Source: Steromphala cineraria
Lineage: Eukaryota; Mollusca; Gastropoda; Trochida; Trochidae
NCBI GenBank assembly: GCA_916613615.1
Contig: OU744721.1
Coordinates: 78,187,060-78,251,059, forward strand
Direction: 5' to 3'
DNA length: 64,000 bases
Shown: positions 42,201-57,200 of the stretch, in pieces
How the letters are laid out: each line of letters opens with the position of its first letter
Numbering within the stretch: the stretch's first letter is position 1
The notes under the pieces: model-generated
What the model was told of the DNA's origin: nothing
What the model saw: the letters and a program-made list of their open reading frames with translations, nothing else
The model's database searches: none
Made by a program: the position numbers and the translations under genes

Positions 42201-45200
42201 AACAGTATCAGTCGAAGATGCATCATCAAGTGAGGAAGCTTTCAGGTCAATAGGTTTGTCAGACTATACAGAATTATCAGTTAGCACCTATCATCATCTG
42301 TCAGAGGTACGGTCTGAATCAAACAATTGGATACTAGAATCCTCAAGAGATATAAATTCCTCTCTAAACACACCAGTTTATACATTTGCAGATGCTATAG
42401 AATCAGGTAGTTCATCAACAATCCATCCAAGTGAATCAACGATTTTAAAGGGATCAATTTTCCCATCAACATCAGTAGTTGGTGTGCAAGCCATGTTATC
42501 ATCGGCCATAGGATTACTGACATCACAAGTTAAGTCTGAGGAGACTGAATGGTCGATATTTAACCCCTCCTCGACATATGTAACTGAAGAGGCTGAAGAA
42601 GGCACAAAGACAGAGTCAGCAGTTATGTCGGAACACCTCCAGACATCATCTGATTCATATATTTCCATGATATCACAAATAGAGAAACAATCAACTATGA
42701 GTATTATAGATTTAAACACATCAGAATTGTCAGACCTTTTGGAATCACATTCAGTATATCAAGGGTTTGTCTTACTAACAACAACTGGAATGTTACAAGC
42801 TTCAGAACCTGCTCTTCAAACATCAGAAGATCTGTCACTATTACACTATAGTGACAAACATACCTCGGAGTACAAATCACCAATATTGTTGGTCTCCTCT
42901 CAAACACCAAAAGCAACAGAAATGATTACCACTGCACAAATAAGATCACTGAGCACTTCAGACTTCACCATACTCGCACTAAGCACCTTGTACTATTCAT
43001 CCACAGAATCCATGTTCACTGGTATAGATTCATCTGTGGCATCATCTTCAGAACTCGTAGCATCTACATCAGCATCAGGATATGCATACGCAATAGCAAC
43101 AGCATCAGCAGGATCAGCAGCAACAGCATCAGCATCAGCAATAGCAACAGCAACAACAGCATCAGCATTAGCATCAGTATCAACGGCATCATCAGCATCA
43201 TCAGCATCAGCTATTGGAACCTCAACACCTAGAGGACTAGTATCATCAATGTCCTCAGAACTCGAAGCATCTGAATCTGCTATTGGACTCTCAACACATG
43301 AAACAACCATTATGGGTGCAGTTTCAGACGGCGTTCAACCCTCTTCCTTGTCCTTCACTCTGAACCAGATCCCAATGTCAACTCAAGTAGCCACAGAGTC
43401 TCTGATACTGCTGAAGGACTGTGGCTCTGCAGGTTCCAATGGTTCATCTTGTATAATGTCAACAGTCATGGAGACTTCGTCAGTGCAGATCGATATTCCA
43501 CAACCTTCAAGCACAGAGCTTTCACCTTCATATTCGTACTTAGGTAAGATGAACAGTAAGATAATATACATTTTACTTTTTATTAATTCTTTCAATAACT
43601 GTTAGGACAATAATTAAGGATTAACAGGATATTCACTACGCTTCCCTGTACATCAGCCACATCAATTGTAAAAACATCCCCTTGCTACTTTGTCACCATT
43701 TTAATCTCTCACTCAATCATAACTCACTCAACCTCATTTACCGTGTAAACATGCAGCTGGCTTCTAATTAGTAACATAATCTCATTTTACACCAGTTATC
43801 TCAGCCATTATTCAATCCCAAATCAAACCATATTACCCAGTCTGTTTAAAAAATCTTGATGCATATTTTTTCTATGCATTACTAATTTTTTATGCTTGAC
43901 AACGACATTTGGAACTATGATCCAAACGTTGAAGTCGACAAGCAATTGAAACGCATTTTTTTTTAAATCAAGAATATAGTAAATGATGATAATACGCATA
44001 TTACGCAAGTGTGTATATATCTTCTCTATCCTTGTACCCAGTAAACGAGTGTGTGAGCGACCCCTGTCCTGAACACTCCACGTGTGTAGATCAGACGGAG
44101 GGGTACCGGTGTGAGTGTAACACGGGCTTCAACATGATGGGGGAAACATGCTCTGGTAAGTTCGAGTGTTTTTAACATGTTGGTTAAAATTCATATAACA
44201 AATTTGTACATCCTGGACTTGTATCGTTGTCTTTCTTCAATGATACATTACATATATTTGATGAAATCAGCACTTGTCGTGACCACCTATCTTAATTGAC
44301 ATATTACTTTGACATTTGTGTATTTTTATGTGAGTGAACTTCTAACGGACGTCAATTAAATAGATGATGCAACTAACCATGAAGTGAAACGCATATCAAA
44401 GGAAAACAAAACAAATCCAACACTAAGTAAAAATATTGAAATTAATCAAAATAGTACCAGTTTAAATCAAAATTGGTCTGATCACTGCAGATATAGACGA
44501 GTGTGAAGCAGGGGCGTGCTCTGATTTCTCCACGTGCAACAACACTGTGGGCAGCTACACGTGCACGTGCATCACAGGGTACATCATGGATTACTCAGTC
44601 TGTATCGGTACGTGTTCATGACTCAAAACAACACTAAATTAGCAATGTTAGTCCAAATTATTAAGTTAAAAAAATTTGTCACAGGACGCCAAACTGTATT
44701 TTAACAAATGTGATATTTACGTATAGTTATTTATCTTGGTATTATGGTATTATTCTTTATGTCATCGTGAAAGTTAGAGGAAGATCAGATTAAGATATAA
44801 CAACATGTAACATTAGCCAGTCACATTGTATACGATATGATATCAAGACACCAACACGATTCTAGCGTAATAAAGATATAAGGCGTTATAATTATGCCTT
44901 TCTCCTGAAATAATTATTATGGAAGATCGTTTAAGATCATCAGATTCAGATTTAACAACACGTAAGATAAGCCAGTCACATGATATACCGTTTCATACTT
45001 GCAAGATATACAAGTAGAATATCAAAACACCAATACAACTGCAACTCTCGAATTATTATTAAAACTGTATCACACGGAAGATCGTTTACTATTTGCCCTT
45101 CATCTGACAGACGACGACGAGTGTGAGGATGACCCCTGCCCCAGCAACTCGGACTGTACCAACACAGCTGGCAGCTTCACGTGTACCTGTAGGGAGGGCT

Positions 45201-48200
45201 TCAACACCGTCGGGGACCTCTGTCAGGGTGAGTCTTGTGATCTAACCTTCATAAAGATTTGAAAATTTGGATCACATAATTCATCTGAAATAGTACAAAT
45301 TGTGTTCGTTATCGGGATGGAGTCCCATGTGAATTTGATTTTAAAACCACACCCACGGACTGGTCTTTCCAACAGCTTGATCGCGTCGAGGTCGCGTAGT
45401 ATAGATATATGTTTTTCTTATACACGTTTTTAAACATGACTATACAGATTCATATTGGTTTAATACATATGACAAATCTACGAATCTATAATAACCCTTA
45501 ACAAGGAATTGATATGAACATTGATACATTTTTCTACAAGAATTGTAGGCCTAATTATACCATATGAAGACTCCATCTCTCAAAAGCCTTCAAATCTAGC
45601 ATTATTCAAGCGTACTTAAAATGACTTTCCTTCCCATAACAGATATTGACGAATGTATTGGATCTCCCTGCGATGTAAACTACGACTGTATCAACACTGT
45701 TGGCAGCTTCTACTGTGTGTGTAAACAGGGCTTCGTCAACAATGGGTCCGAGTGCCAGGGTAGGTGTCTGGTCTTTGAAGGAATAAACGGGGGAAATAGT
45801 TTCAACCTCACATTAATTAGTGGCAGGCACATTAGTGGTAGACATATATCACTCTCACATTTAGAATGGCAATTTTTATGGCGATTTTAAAGTTTTTTTG
45901 ATGTCTAATTCAAGAATCTTTTAATGGGGCATTTTTTCACAAGGTTAAATCAAACTATTTTGAACTACGTCTATCGATAAGGCTATATATAAGATATAAA
46001 TAATTCATAGTCGTAAAGTAAATACTCACTCACAGTTCATGTCGCCGTTATACTGAAAGATAGGCAAAGATAGATGAACCATAGAACACTCAAAGTTGGC
46101 ACAAACTGATACCTATTCGTTCTTTCTATAAATTGCTTTGTTTGATTAAGTCAGATTTTGATTAATCACCATACGGATTAAAAGCAGTGGACATGAATGT
46201 GACCGTTACATACCGTTTCAGATGTGAACGAGTGTCTGATCGACAAGTGCCCCTCCCACTCCACGTGTTCCAACAACCCAGGAAGCTTCTCCTGCACATG
46301 CGTAGAGGGGTACTTCAAACAAAACGGACTGTGCTTAGGTAAGAAAATGTTTATACCCTTAAGAAAATTGTCTTCATCTATAGCCATTACTTTTATTTAA
46401 GAAAACGTTATTTCTGATATTATGTCATACTTACAACATTTTGATTATGGTTCTAAACTTGCCTAGCATATAGCGCAGCACATCTTTAGGATCTAAAGAT
46501 ATAGGTTAGCAGCGGGTATTTGGTTAAAAATTGGTTAAAGATTATTCCATATAGGCAACATACATGCCATATGGTTTTTCCTTTATACACGTTATAATGT
46601 CAAAATAATGTATAGACTACTAAAACGACATGAAATGTTGATGTAGACGTGAACGAGTGCGACATCTCACCGTGTGCTGTGGACGCTGTATGTACCAACA
46701 CCGACGGGGACTACAGCTGCGCCTGTCTACAGGGATACACCGTCGTGGACGACGTTTGTACAGGTTAGTGGTTAAAAATGAAAACATCTGGACATCGCAC
46801 GTGTAAGTTGTATGAGAATAATGCAGAGGTTTTTATGGATGATAACTTCTTTGTTCATTGTATGCAAAGTTTCGACACAGATTCTTGTGTCGTTCTCAAG
46901 CAGAGAACGTCGCATACAATGAACAAAGAAGTTGCCATCCATATATTCCTTTGCATTATTGTCATTCCAACTTCTAAAATGCCTCTCAAAGAAGTTAAGT
47001 TGTATGAGATCGCTATCTTTAAATAGGGAGATCATGGTATGTTGGTATAGAAAGAGAAACCTTAAGATAAAGTACAAGGAATAAGCTTTTAGTTATCTGT
47101 AATTTGTTAGGAACTGTTTGAATATAGAAGAAAATATCGTGAGGACAAAATGCTTTATCATTTAGCGTTACGAGTAGATTGTAATTTTTGTGTGTTAAAT
47201 AACAGAACGTTAGACAAAACTTGTATAAACAAATACTTTACTTAACCCTTTCCTTTATTTTCAATCAGGCAATATCTTCTTGTAAAAAAATGAATGCCCC
47301 TTCTCCTTCAAAGCCTATTGTTGCTTTTTGTTCTCAAACGACACATCCTTATCATATTTATTTATGTAGTTCTCTATTATTTAGTGTTTTGTTTTTTATA
47401 TAATGAGTCTGCAAACGAGTTTTTCTTCATTTAAAAACAATAGTATAGAAGTCTAAAATCTTAAGAACATGTTTCTTTAACCTAGCCAAATTTGAAATTA
47501 CCTAATTTGTTGCAACCTTGAAAAAACTAATACATTTCTATGCTTGCATCAAGATGTTATGGTTAATAAAAAAATTATTGTATAAGAAGCATTATATTAT
47601 GAGAATGTATAACAAACATCTCATATTACTCCAGATATAGACGAGTGTGAGGGAGCGGACGTGTGTCCCCAGCACACCGTGTGTGTCAACTCTGAGGGGA
47701 GCTACTCCTGCCCCTGTCGGGACGGCTTCCAGGATCTCGGGGGGCTCTGTGTCGGTAAGTGTACACAACTCCTATGTAGGGATTATAGAGATTAAAACAT
47801 ATATTTCTTATTCTTTTATGAAAAGAGTTCATTGGTGTGTTACCTGAGCCCTTTCGATGGTTGTCTATAAATTTGCACGAGTTTTGCAAATGTTCAATCC
47901 ACATGTCACACTTTGAGTGTAACAAATCTCTATTATTCATCAGTTCAAATCTTGTAATATCATCTATATTAAGAAATCACTTTGATTGCTATATTTTGCT
48001 ATTATGACCGTATGACGTCATTAATACTTATTTTGATACGTCATAGAAGACAAAGCCATAATCTTTGTAAGGCAAATGTGATAAAATGATATTGATTTTT
48101 AGTAATTCTCTTCATTCTCTCGATATATCAAATTCAAATGTTTGACACTCAAATAAAATGTGTGAACAGACTGATTAAAATCGACCTATTTCGAGGTATA

Positions 48201-51200
48201 AATTTTTTAAAGTATCGATTCCATGTAAACTCTATACGAAATCCTCTACACTATAGGACTCAGTGGAAAGGAAAACTTTTGAAATAGCAAGTTGGATAAT
48301 CGATAGAGTTAATATTTTAAAACTTTTTTTTCTTGGAACTAGCTAGGTCAATTTTAATCAGACTGAGTTTGTGAATAAATACATAATTCGAATCAATTGA
48401 AAACAACACGATTGTATGCTATCACTTTACATACATCTATCAATTATGCAACAATCCAGGAACGACTTGGTATATTTAGAACTCAGTTCAGTGATTTATT
48501 GAGTTGACGTATTTGCCCTAACAGAAGGCGTGTTTGTTTCTAATAAGCAACTATCCCAGAGGAAGCCATTAAATATTAACGTTACCATTACAGACAGTGA
48601 CGAGTGCCTGACAAGCCCGTGTGGAGTTAACGAGGTCTGCTCCAACACTGTAGGAGGGTACAGCTGCCTCTGTGAAGACGGGTACACTAACTCCTCGGGA
48701 TCATGCGAAGGTACTTATTGTCACGGAACATGTCTTCAGAAGTAAGATAAGCCAATAATCCTAACAATGTGACATCCATCCGGAAGGTTTTGTCATTCGT
48801 AATCAATTAATTGTTTGGTGTTGATAATGAAAATGGGAGTCGAATTTATGTTGTATTCAATCAATCATTCGAAATGTATTTATCAACTTTTGAATAAATC
48901 TGAGGATAAAATGGTTAAATGTTCCTCTGTTTTCACTAGTATTGTTTTCTTATGATTAATTAAGCGTACAAGATAATTTGTCAACCATATATTTACAGTG
49001 TGACCTGATAAGCAATCAAAACTTTTTTGATCAAACTAAATAAACTGTATCATTAACATTAACTGATCAAATTCAACACATTCAACCTGTAAACCCCCAG
49101 TTCGGGAAGGGATAAATGGAAGATTCAAATATATATTGCCAAAATGAAATATATGACAGCAACAAAAAAATCATTTGTATGAACCAATACTTCTTTTGTT
49201 GAATTCTCTCCCCCCAGACGAGGACGAATGTGAGGGAGAGAGTCCCTGCCCCCCTAACACTGACTGTGAGAACACTCCCGGGGGGTACAACTGTCCCTGT
49301 TCATCCGGGTACCTGCTGTCTCTTGGCCAGTGTGAAGGTAATTCATTGTCATAGTATATGAATTTACTGTAATGACTGTAATGTACCTAATACATATTTG
49401 TAGAAATGAGATCCTGAAAATTGGAAGTAGTGACCTATATGGCATAAGCGCTAAGACGCTGCCATAAACGTACAATTCACTCAGGGTAAATTTAGCTTTG
49501 TACCACTATTGATGGACTGGATCTGTGAGTCTGTGCAAAAATTGGTGTTCGATTCGAACATGAATCATACTGACTTCCTCTCGTTTCTACAAATGTCACT
49601 AAGTGGATGGCGATTTATAAATGACACCTATTACAATTTGCGTTCTAATGCCGTTCAGTATATTTCATGATGTAGATATCTCTTATATCAATCAAAGTGA
49701 ATGCAAAAGAGAAGGTTATATCATGTGTTGTTTGTACGTGTAGATATCGACGAGTGTAGCTCGAGTCCCTGCCCCGCCCACTCCACGTGTCTAAACACTG
49801 CAGGCAGCTTCACGTGTACATGTCAACATGGCTTCTACCAGAGGGGGCCGCTACAGTGTGTAGGTGAGGTATTCCCTTAATTGATGGTACATTAAGTATT
49901 TGTAACAGTTGTTAATGGTACAAATGATTTTACGTTCCTTGAGTTCTGAACCTGAAGTATTTTTATTTTTTGAGCACATAACCTTGGCATTATATGTTTT
50001 GAATGCTGAAAGTATCAAACTTTTTGAGAGCCGAACCTGGATTATAGCATCAATATATTAGAATTAGCTGGTAATGGTTCCAATGTTGTTACGTTTCCTG
50101 AGTTCTTAATCTGAATTATATATTTATTTAGTGTATAACGTGAAAATCAAATGTTTTGAGTGCTGAAAGTATTCTGATGCTTCTTGAGAGCTGAATCTTG
50201 ATAACAACATCATTTGAGTTTATTTCTTGAAAGCTGAGGCTAACTTATGATAATTTTAGGATAAAACTAGATTATGATATTTCTTGAGTGAAGCTGAATC
50301 ACTAGTATATATTGTGCGGGGTACTAAGATATATTTGAGTGCTCAACTGCGAAAATCGAAAGCTTGTATGCTAACTCAAATGTTTTAGGAACATCATTCA
50401 TTGAAAGTCTAAAATAGAATCTGTGCATACAATTAACTGTAATTACCAAACCTTATGGAAGCTCAACTTATGTACCTGTTCCCCCCAGAGAGCCAGGTAT
50501 TCTCCAGCTCTGTCCGTCTACTGGAGATCGAGGGAGAGACTGCTGTCTTCCTGTCTGTCTACAGCGATATGGACTCACCGGAGTCTCAGCAACTGGCGAC
50601 CGTCTTCAGTGACACGGTAAGTTTGCTGACAATTGTTGCAATATTCTTGAAACTATGTCAGTGGTTGTGATGGCATGGGTAGCATTAGATGTCGCAATTA
50701 ACTGACGAACTATCACCTGATAAAAAGTGATTCACAACACAAAGTTTTATTTGCGCTTTCAAATGTAACATAAAATGACCTGTGGTTTTCAGTCGACTTA
50801 TTGCTAATTGAAAAGTTATCTGCCCCTTAAATGATACGCAACATAGCCTTAACGTATGTTATATTTAAACGTACTTAAAAGACTACAGGACGCGTGGTGA
50901 CGTGGGCCACAACGCACAAAACACGTAGTTCACATCAACTGGCCATGTGTATTGTTAAATGATAGCAAAAACGTTATCCATAGTTTAAAGGCTTGTCCAG
51001 GAAACCTCTTTCTTTTCCTTATATGAATTATCCTTCCAAATGTACCTCACTTCTTAACACGTTGTTATCACCACCTTCAGTTGACCAGCTGCCTGAACGC
51101 TTCCCTGGGGTCGGTTCTGTACGGGACGGCGGTGACCACCTTCAGTGCGGGCAGTATCGTGGTGGACGCCACGGTGTACGTCGACTACACCTACAGTGGT

Positions 51201-54200
51201 GGGGACATCGTGCTGGTGGACCTGGTGCAGACCAACTCAGACATGTTCGGGGACAATGGGCTCGTCATTGATGAGAACTCGCTCAACTTTACAGGTGTGC
51301 TTTGTAACTTTATACCGAGAAGGTTTTCACATTTGTAAAGAACTTTTTGAGAAAAAAAAGAATCAAAGATTATCTTGGATGTTTTACAGGTGGGTTGTGA
51401 GACATTATAGAGCTTGAATGCTTTAAAAAATATACCCGTACTATGACGAATCATGAAACGTTTTTAAAGTAACTCTTGTTTGGAATTAGACTTTATCAAG
51501 TATTCAATGGTGAACTTTTAAGACTTGATAAAGAGTAATATCGTGAGCTTTCAGGCATTAAAAAACTTAAGACAAGCTCCTTTTATGATCATGACAACGG
51601 TTGTTTATAGATTTCCACGTATGTACATTCTTTGACAAATAAAACTGTACATAGAACAATAATATCCAATAAAATAATTAAAATCAGATTCAATTTTCCC
51701 TTATCATACCTCTATTCCAGACATAGACGAATGTTCTGAGCCCAGCTGGAACGACTGTGCCCCTGAAGCAGTGTGTCTCAACTCGATGGGGTCCTACAAC
51801 TGTACGTGTGGAGTAGAGTACCTGGACTACTCAACCAATCTCGACAGACCGGGCCGCATTTGTATTAGTAAGATTATATCTTATCAACAATAATTTTTAA
51901 GAGCCTATATTTTCTTTATATTTAATTACGTCAAGAGTAGTATAATGTATATTGAACAGAGTTATGTTCATACTGAATTTTGGTTCTGAAAATGAAAGTT
52001 GAAGGTCATTGTTCAAGATTTAATGCTGTAGTTTTTAACTATTCCCTTTTCATATAGAACACACAGTTCAAAACGAATTATTTATTTATGAAATTCCAGG
52101 TGACAATGTTCTTCATGTTTTAATCTTTACAGTCATTGGAGATGGGAACCAGGACGAAATCAGAGGAATGTCAATCAGCATTGCCAAGACGTACTTCAAG
52201 ACCTCGGAGAATGTAGAGGTGACAGTCACCTTAGAGCGAGGGTCCCATGTTACCTACACCGTCACTTTCGACGACGGTAACACCGAGGTTACCAGTGATC
52301 CAGAGGTCTTGGCATTCCTCAATCCTTTCACGTTCAACCACGCTTACAGTGAGGCAAACACCTACACAATAACTGTCATGGCGGCCAATGACGTTGGCTC
52401 CATCACCAAGACGCATCAGGTTATTATTGAGGAAGAAATTCGCGATCTTGAGCTACAGGTTCAAACTGGATCAAACGAGTTTGAACGGGAGTTTGTATTG
52501 TCCGTTGCAGACAGCGATCTTGTTCTTGAAAACATTCTCTGTGACTTCAAATTTGGGGATGGGAATGTTGACAGTCAAACTGTCGGTATTTTGTCTAATG
52601 CCGTAACAAAATCATATACGAAAATCTACGAACTGGGGGACTACATTGCTTCGGTAACATGTACGAACCACGTATCGACCTCAGAAGCTACATCATCCTT
52701 CTACATTGAAGAGAGTATTGCGGATTTAACCATCACTACAAGCAAAACTATCGTCAATCCAAGTGATACCTTTGTCCTTAACATTGCAACTACAAAAGGA
52801 TCTAGCATAACCTTGAATCTAGATCTGGATGACGGGAGGATTGAGACCTTAGAACTTGGCAATATGATGAAAGGAGCCTCCAACTTGCAAGTCACCAAAT
52901 CCTACCCCACACCAGGTTTTTACACCCCAAAGGCAACAGCCAGCAACAGAGGGTCATCAATTACTGTCACTCTCAGTGACACCGTGGCAGTCCAACATGA
53001 GGTGAAGGATCTTACACATAGTACACATAGTCCTGTAGGTGTTCCTCCTGGGGTTATATATGTCACCATAGAATATCCTTCAACTACCAAACCTCCATCC
53101 TATGTGTCATGCGAAACAGACCTTCAACACGTCACAGAAGAAATTTATTCTGCTGACGTCATTTCTTCGGATGTTCCATTGTCATTCACTATGACGTGGA
53201 CAAGTATCAATCATGTTGGGCGCATTCCTTTTCTCGTCAACTGCTCCAACCTTCTAAGTTATCAAATCCTGAACTCCGAGGTATTCATTCAGAGGAAAAT
53301 CAGTGGGGCTGTGATATCCGCAGATCTTTTGTTCATCCCTATAGGCGGCACAGTTCAATTAACATTAACTGTAGAAGCTGGAAGTCACGTTAACTACGAG
53401 TTTGACTTTGGTGACGAATCCAAAATAGAAGGAACCTTCCAAGATGTTCTAGTTAATGACAAAACAGTAGCTACCCAAAAGGCATATGCTGTTGAGGGAT
53501 TCTATGACGTTGTCGTTCAAGTATTCAATGATGTATCTTACCAAGAATCTACAGTGACCATCGGGGCTTTAGAGGAAGTAAAGGGACTTGTTGTTGATAG
53601 GGGTTATTTCATTTTGGACAATGCGGAAAGTCTGACGGCAGGACATGGACAAAACAACGATATGTTTCCTCTTGAACGACCAGTCATATTCAATGCAACG
53701 TTAAAATCAGGAAACGGAATAACTTACATATGGGATTTTGGAGACGGCGAAATCACAGAAAATGAAGACCCATTGACAGGTCATCAATATCCAGCTGCAG
53801 GAACATATTCTGTGATCGTGAATGCAACCAATGCCCTTTTTTTCGATACCGTCAGGTTCAGCGTAACTACCCAACAAACTGTCCTACCGAAATCATTGAG
53901 AAACAACGGCCCAACAGACGCTTATAGAAACATAACATTCACATTAGAACTAGCTAGACCGGGGACCCATTCATGTGTAACTTTCGATACAGGAGATGGT
54001 ACCACACCAGTTTTGTATGGTGAACACCGCTGTAAGTCTAAACCGGGACTAGAGGGGCACAAGTTCCATCTCTGGACGCCAGGCAACACGCTTCAACATA
54101 AGCACATGTATACCTCAAATGAAACGTTTTATGTGACATCAAGAAGCTTCAACGAGGTGTCAGAAGGCACCATTTCCACTGTAGCTGTCGTGAGCGGTGT

Positions 54201-57200
54201 GAGTTGCCACTACCCTCTGGTCCATATAGTAGGAGGAGGGCAGTTGATAGACGAACCTGTCACCAAGTACAGGTCAGGATGGCTAGTTCTGGAAAGCACA
54301 GTAGATCTGAACTGCGAAGTCACCAACTCAGCCGACTATAACTGGACAGCCTTCAAAGTTTCACAGAGATCGAACTTTCTGGATTTCATACTGGAGCCCT
54401 ATGCTACTGATTCTGTCCAGTCGGGACTCTTCACAATTCTATTCCGTCCAAGAGCATTTGAAGCAGGGGAGTACAAGATAAGTCTGAACGTGTCCATGTC
54501 GGGGATACCGGGACTCTTTCACTCTGACTTCACATACCTCAGAATCCTGCCCACCGACCTGAAGGCTCGTATCAAAGGAGGAACCGGAAGAGCTATCGGC
54601 TATGACAAGTTACTCACTCTCGATGCAGCGTCCGAGAGTTCTGACCCAGATGTTGATGACCAATCACTGGCCAATCTGACCTATGTCTGGTGGTGTCGGC
54701 TGGAAGAAGAATCATACGATGATGCTGTAGACGAGGTAATCACAATTCCTAAGAACCTCTCCGGAATCTTCCCCAATGAATCTACAGGATGTTTCGGGAC
54801 GGGTGTAGGTCGTCTGCCCCTCACTGACGGAGTGCTCACCTTCAACACACGGCTCTTTATGTTCGGCTCAACCAACGTTTTCAGAGTTGATGTTATATCT
54901 GGGGACAGAACGTCCAGCTTCGAGCAGGCCGTTACCATCGTAGAAGGTGACCCGAGATATTTCCTTTTCGAGTAAGTATTGTGATATTTTGGTTAACTGA
55001 CTTTATAACTTAGACTATTAATAAATTTCAATATACTTACATATATTAACAATAAAGGTTTACAATATTGTATTATACCAAAATTGTGCTATGTGCTCGA
55101 ACATCAGTTGGAGAGATTACTTATAAAAAACATGATGTAAATAATATACAACTTTAAGTTTTGTAAATTTGTAAATTAAAGAGTTTCATAGCCGTAGCTC
55201 TATTCGTTTTTAAATAAAATGAAATATACCCTAAGTTCAAAAACTGATTTGGTTTTACAGCTGTAAGGTGAACTGCGAATCCAAAATGAACCCTTCCAAT
55301 GACCTGTCGATGCAAAGTCGGTGTGAGATGTGCCACCCTCTAGACAAGGTGTTCTACAACTGGACACTACTCCTGTACGAGGAGTCCTCCAGCAGCTTCT
55401 CTACCGTGGACAACCTGGAGGATCTCCTGTCTTCAGACACTCACAGCTCCAGCGTGCACTTCCCTCCACACTCCCTGCTACAAGGTAGACGCTACAAGCT
55501 GAGGCTAGACGCTAACCTCCGAGGCTACGCTCCAAGCTTTACAGAGTACGACTTCAGAACTGTTGAACCACCCTATGGAGGAATTTGCGAAATAATACCG
55601 GGTCAAGGTCTGTTGCAACATTTCAACATTTTGACTTGAACATGTGTTGAGTGAAAGATTTTATACAATGTACAGGCCTAATTCTGTTGATTTAGACATT
55701 TTACACATTCCTGTATTTTATGAGCTTATCGCAAAGACCGAAACATTGTAATGTATTTGCAGATCTTCATCAAGGGTCACATTTACCCCTGTGTTCTATC
55801 TGATGAACCGAGAACTGAATAGAATTCCCTGCATTTAAAGCAGTCATTCAGTTTGAGTCATTAGCATAATCCTCGTTCCGTTAAACATTTTATTTTGCCA
55901 ATGCTCTGTGAAGTTCTGAAAAATGTATAACGCAGAATTACATTTCAAACACAGCGGATACCCTGGGTCTGAAGCTAACCCTGCAGTGTAACGGGTGGAT
56001 CAACCCCGGCGAGGAGGACGCTATGGGGGCAGGGCTGTGGTACCGCTTCCTCCTGTACCCCCGGGGCAGGGATGACGTGCAGCTGCTCTACTACGGGACG
56101 GACCCCTACACCCCAGAGTCCCAGGTAGCCATAGGGAAGTCCTCAAACGACTACATGTACGACATAGTCATCAGGGTCGCCAACCCGACTGGCGCCTTCA
56201 TAGAGAACAGGCTGGAGACACAGGTGGGCATTTCAAAGGGGAAAAACATAACCGTCTGTCAATCCGTTTGTCAGAAACGTTTTATCAAGAGCCTGTTCAC
56301 TAACCTAAAGTACCGAATCCATGGGTAGTACAGATGTCGCACCATTGGCATAAATCCTATCTTTTTTAGAACGAAATACTGAAATGTTTCGTCAGAATGT
56401 CTTATCAGATGAGGATTTGAAGTTGTAGGTTTTAGTGATGCATACAAAACTATTTTGTCTTCTTTTGGAAAATAACCCTATAGTAGAGAAAACAGTAATC
56501 TAATCTGTAACGGTATTTTATCCGCCATTTAAATCAAGTCTAAAGAAATATCTCTATTTTCTCAAAAGAAACAGAAAACAATAAAACAAATTATACGCCA
56601 AAAAGAAAAAGTTGCAAAAGAGTTTCAATCTGATAAGCCTTTGTAAGGTTTATTTTAAAGTTAGAAGTCAATACTCATTACACTTACATTACCAAACTCC
56701 ACCACATTCTGCAGGTGCGCCCCCCAGAGACGAAGACGGACATGGACCACTTCCTGAACATGACGACAGGCAGCTCTAGCACTCTGTCCTCCCTCCTCGA
56801 CACGGGCAGGGACCAGGAGGCCAAGCAACTCATCGTGGCTGTAGCATCGCTCATCAACGAGGACAGCGTCAAGGCAGAGGAGGTGAATATTGTAATGCAA
56901 GCCTCAAAATGGACCAGACGCTTATTTCACGAAGTCCACCCAGTACTTAGGTATCCTTTAAAAATATAGTTAAAACATGAAGTGATCTGTGCTAGGAGAG
57001 CTATATGAACGTAAGCCCAGGTATCTGAATGGTTCCGTGCCTTTCACAGCGGCGCATATATGCGTATAATGTTTACTATGGTGAATGTTAAAAAGTGTTA
57101 ATTTTATTTTTGTACCTAATCAATTGGTTTGAATTTAGTTGCAGTATTTTTGGGGATTCTACTTTTCTTAAAAATCTCTTCCCCCTATTAAAGGTATTGT

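Noticed and set aside
43544..44041. A gene boundary between the mucin exons and the EGF/PKD part
   Set aside because: Exon 11 ends at a good donor in phase 1, which fits EGF exon 1. No stop codon in a spliced frame or convincing poly(A) and new leader was seen.
46778..47077. ORFs on both strands in intron 17
   Set aside because: They arise from the inverted repeat at 46812-46965, which gives similar peptides on both strands.
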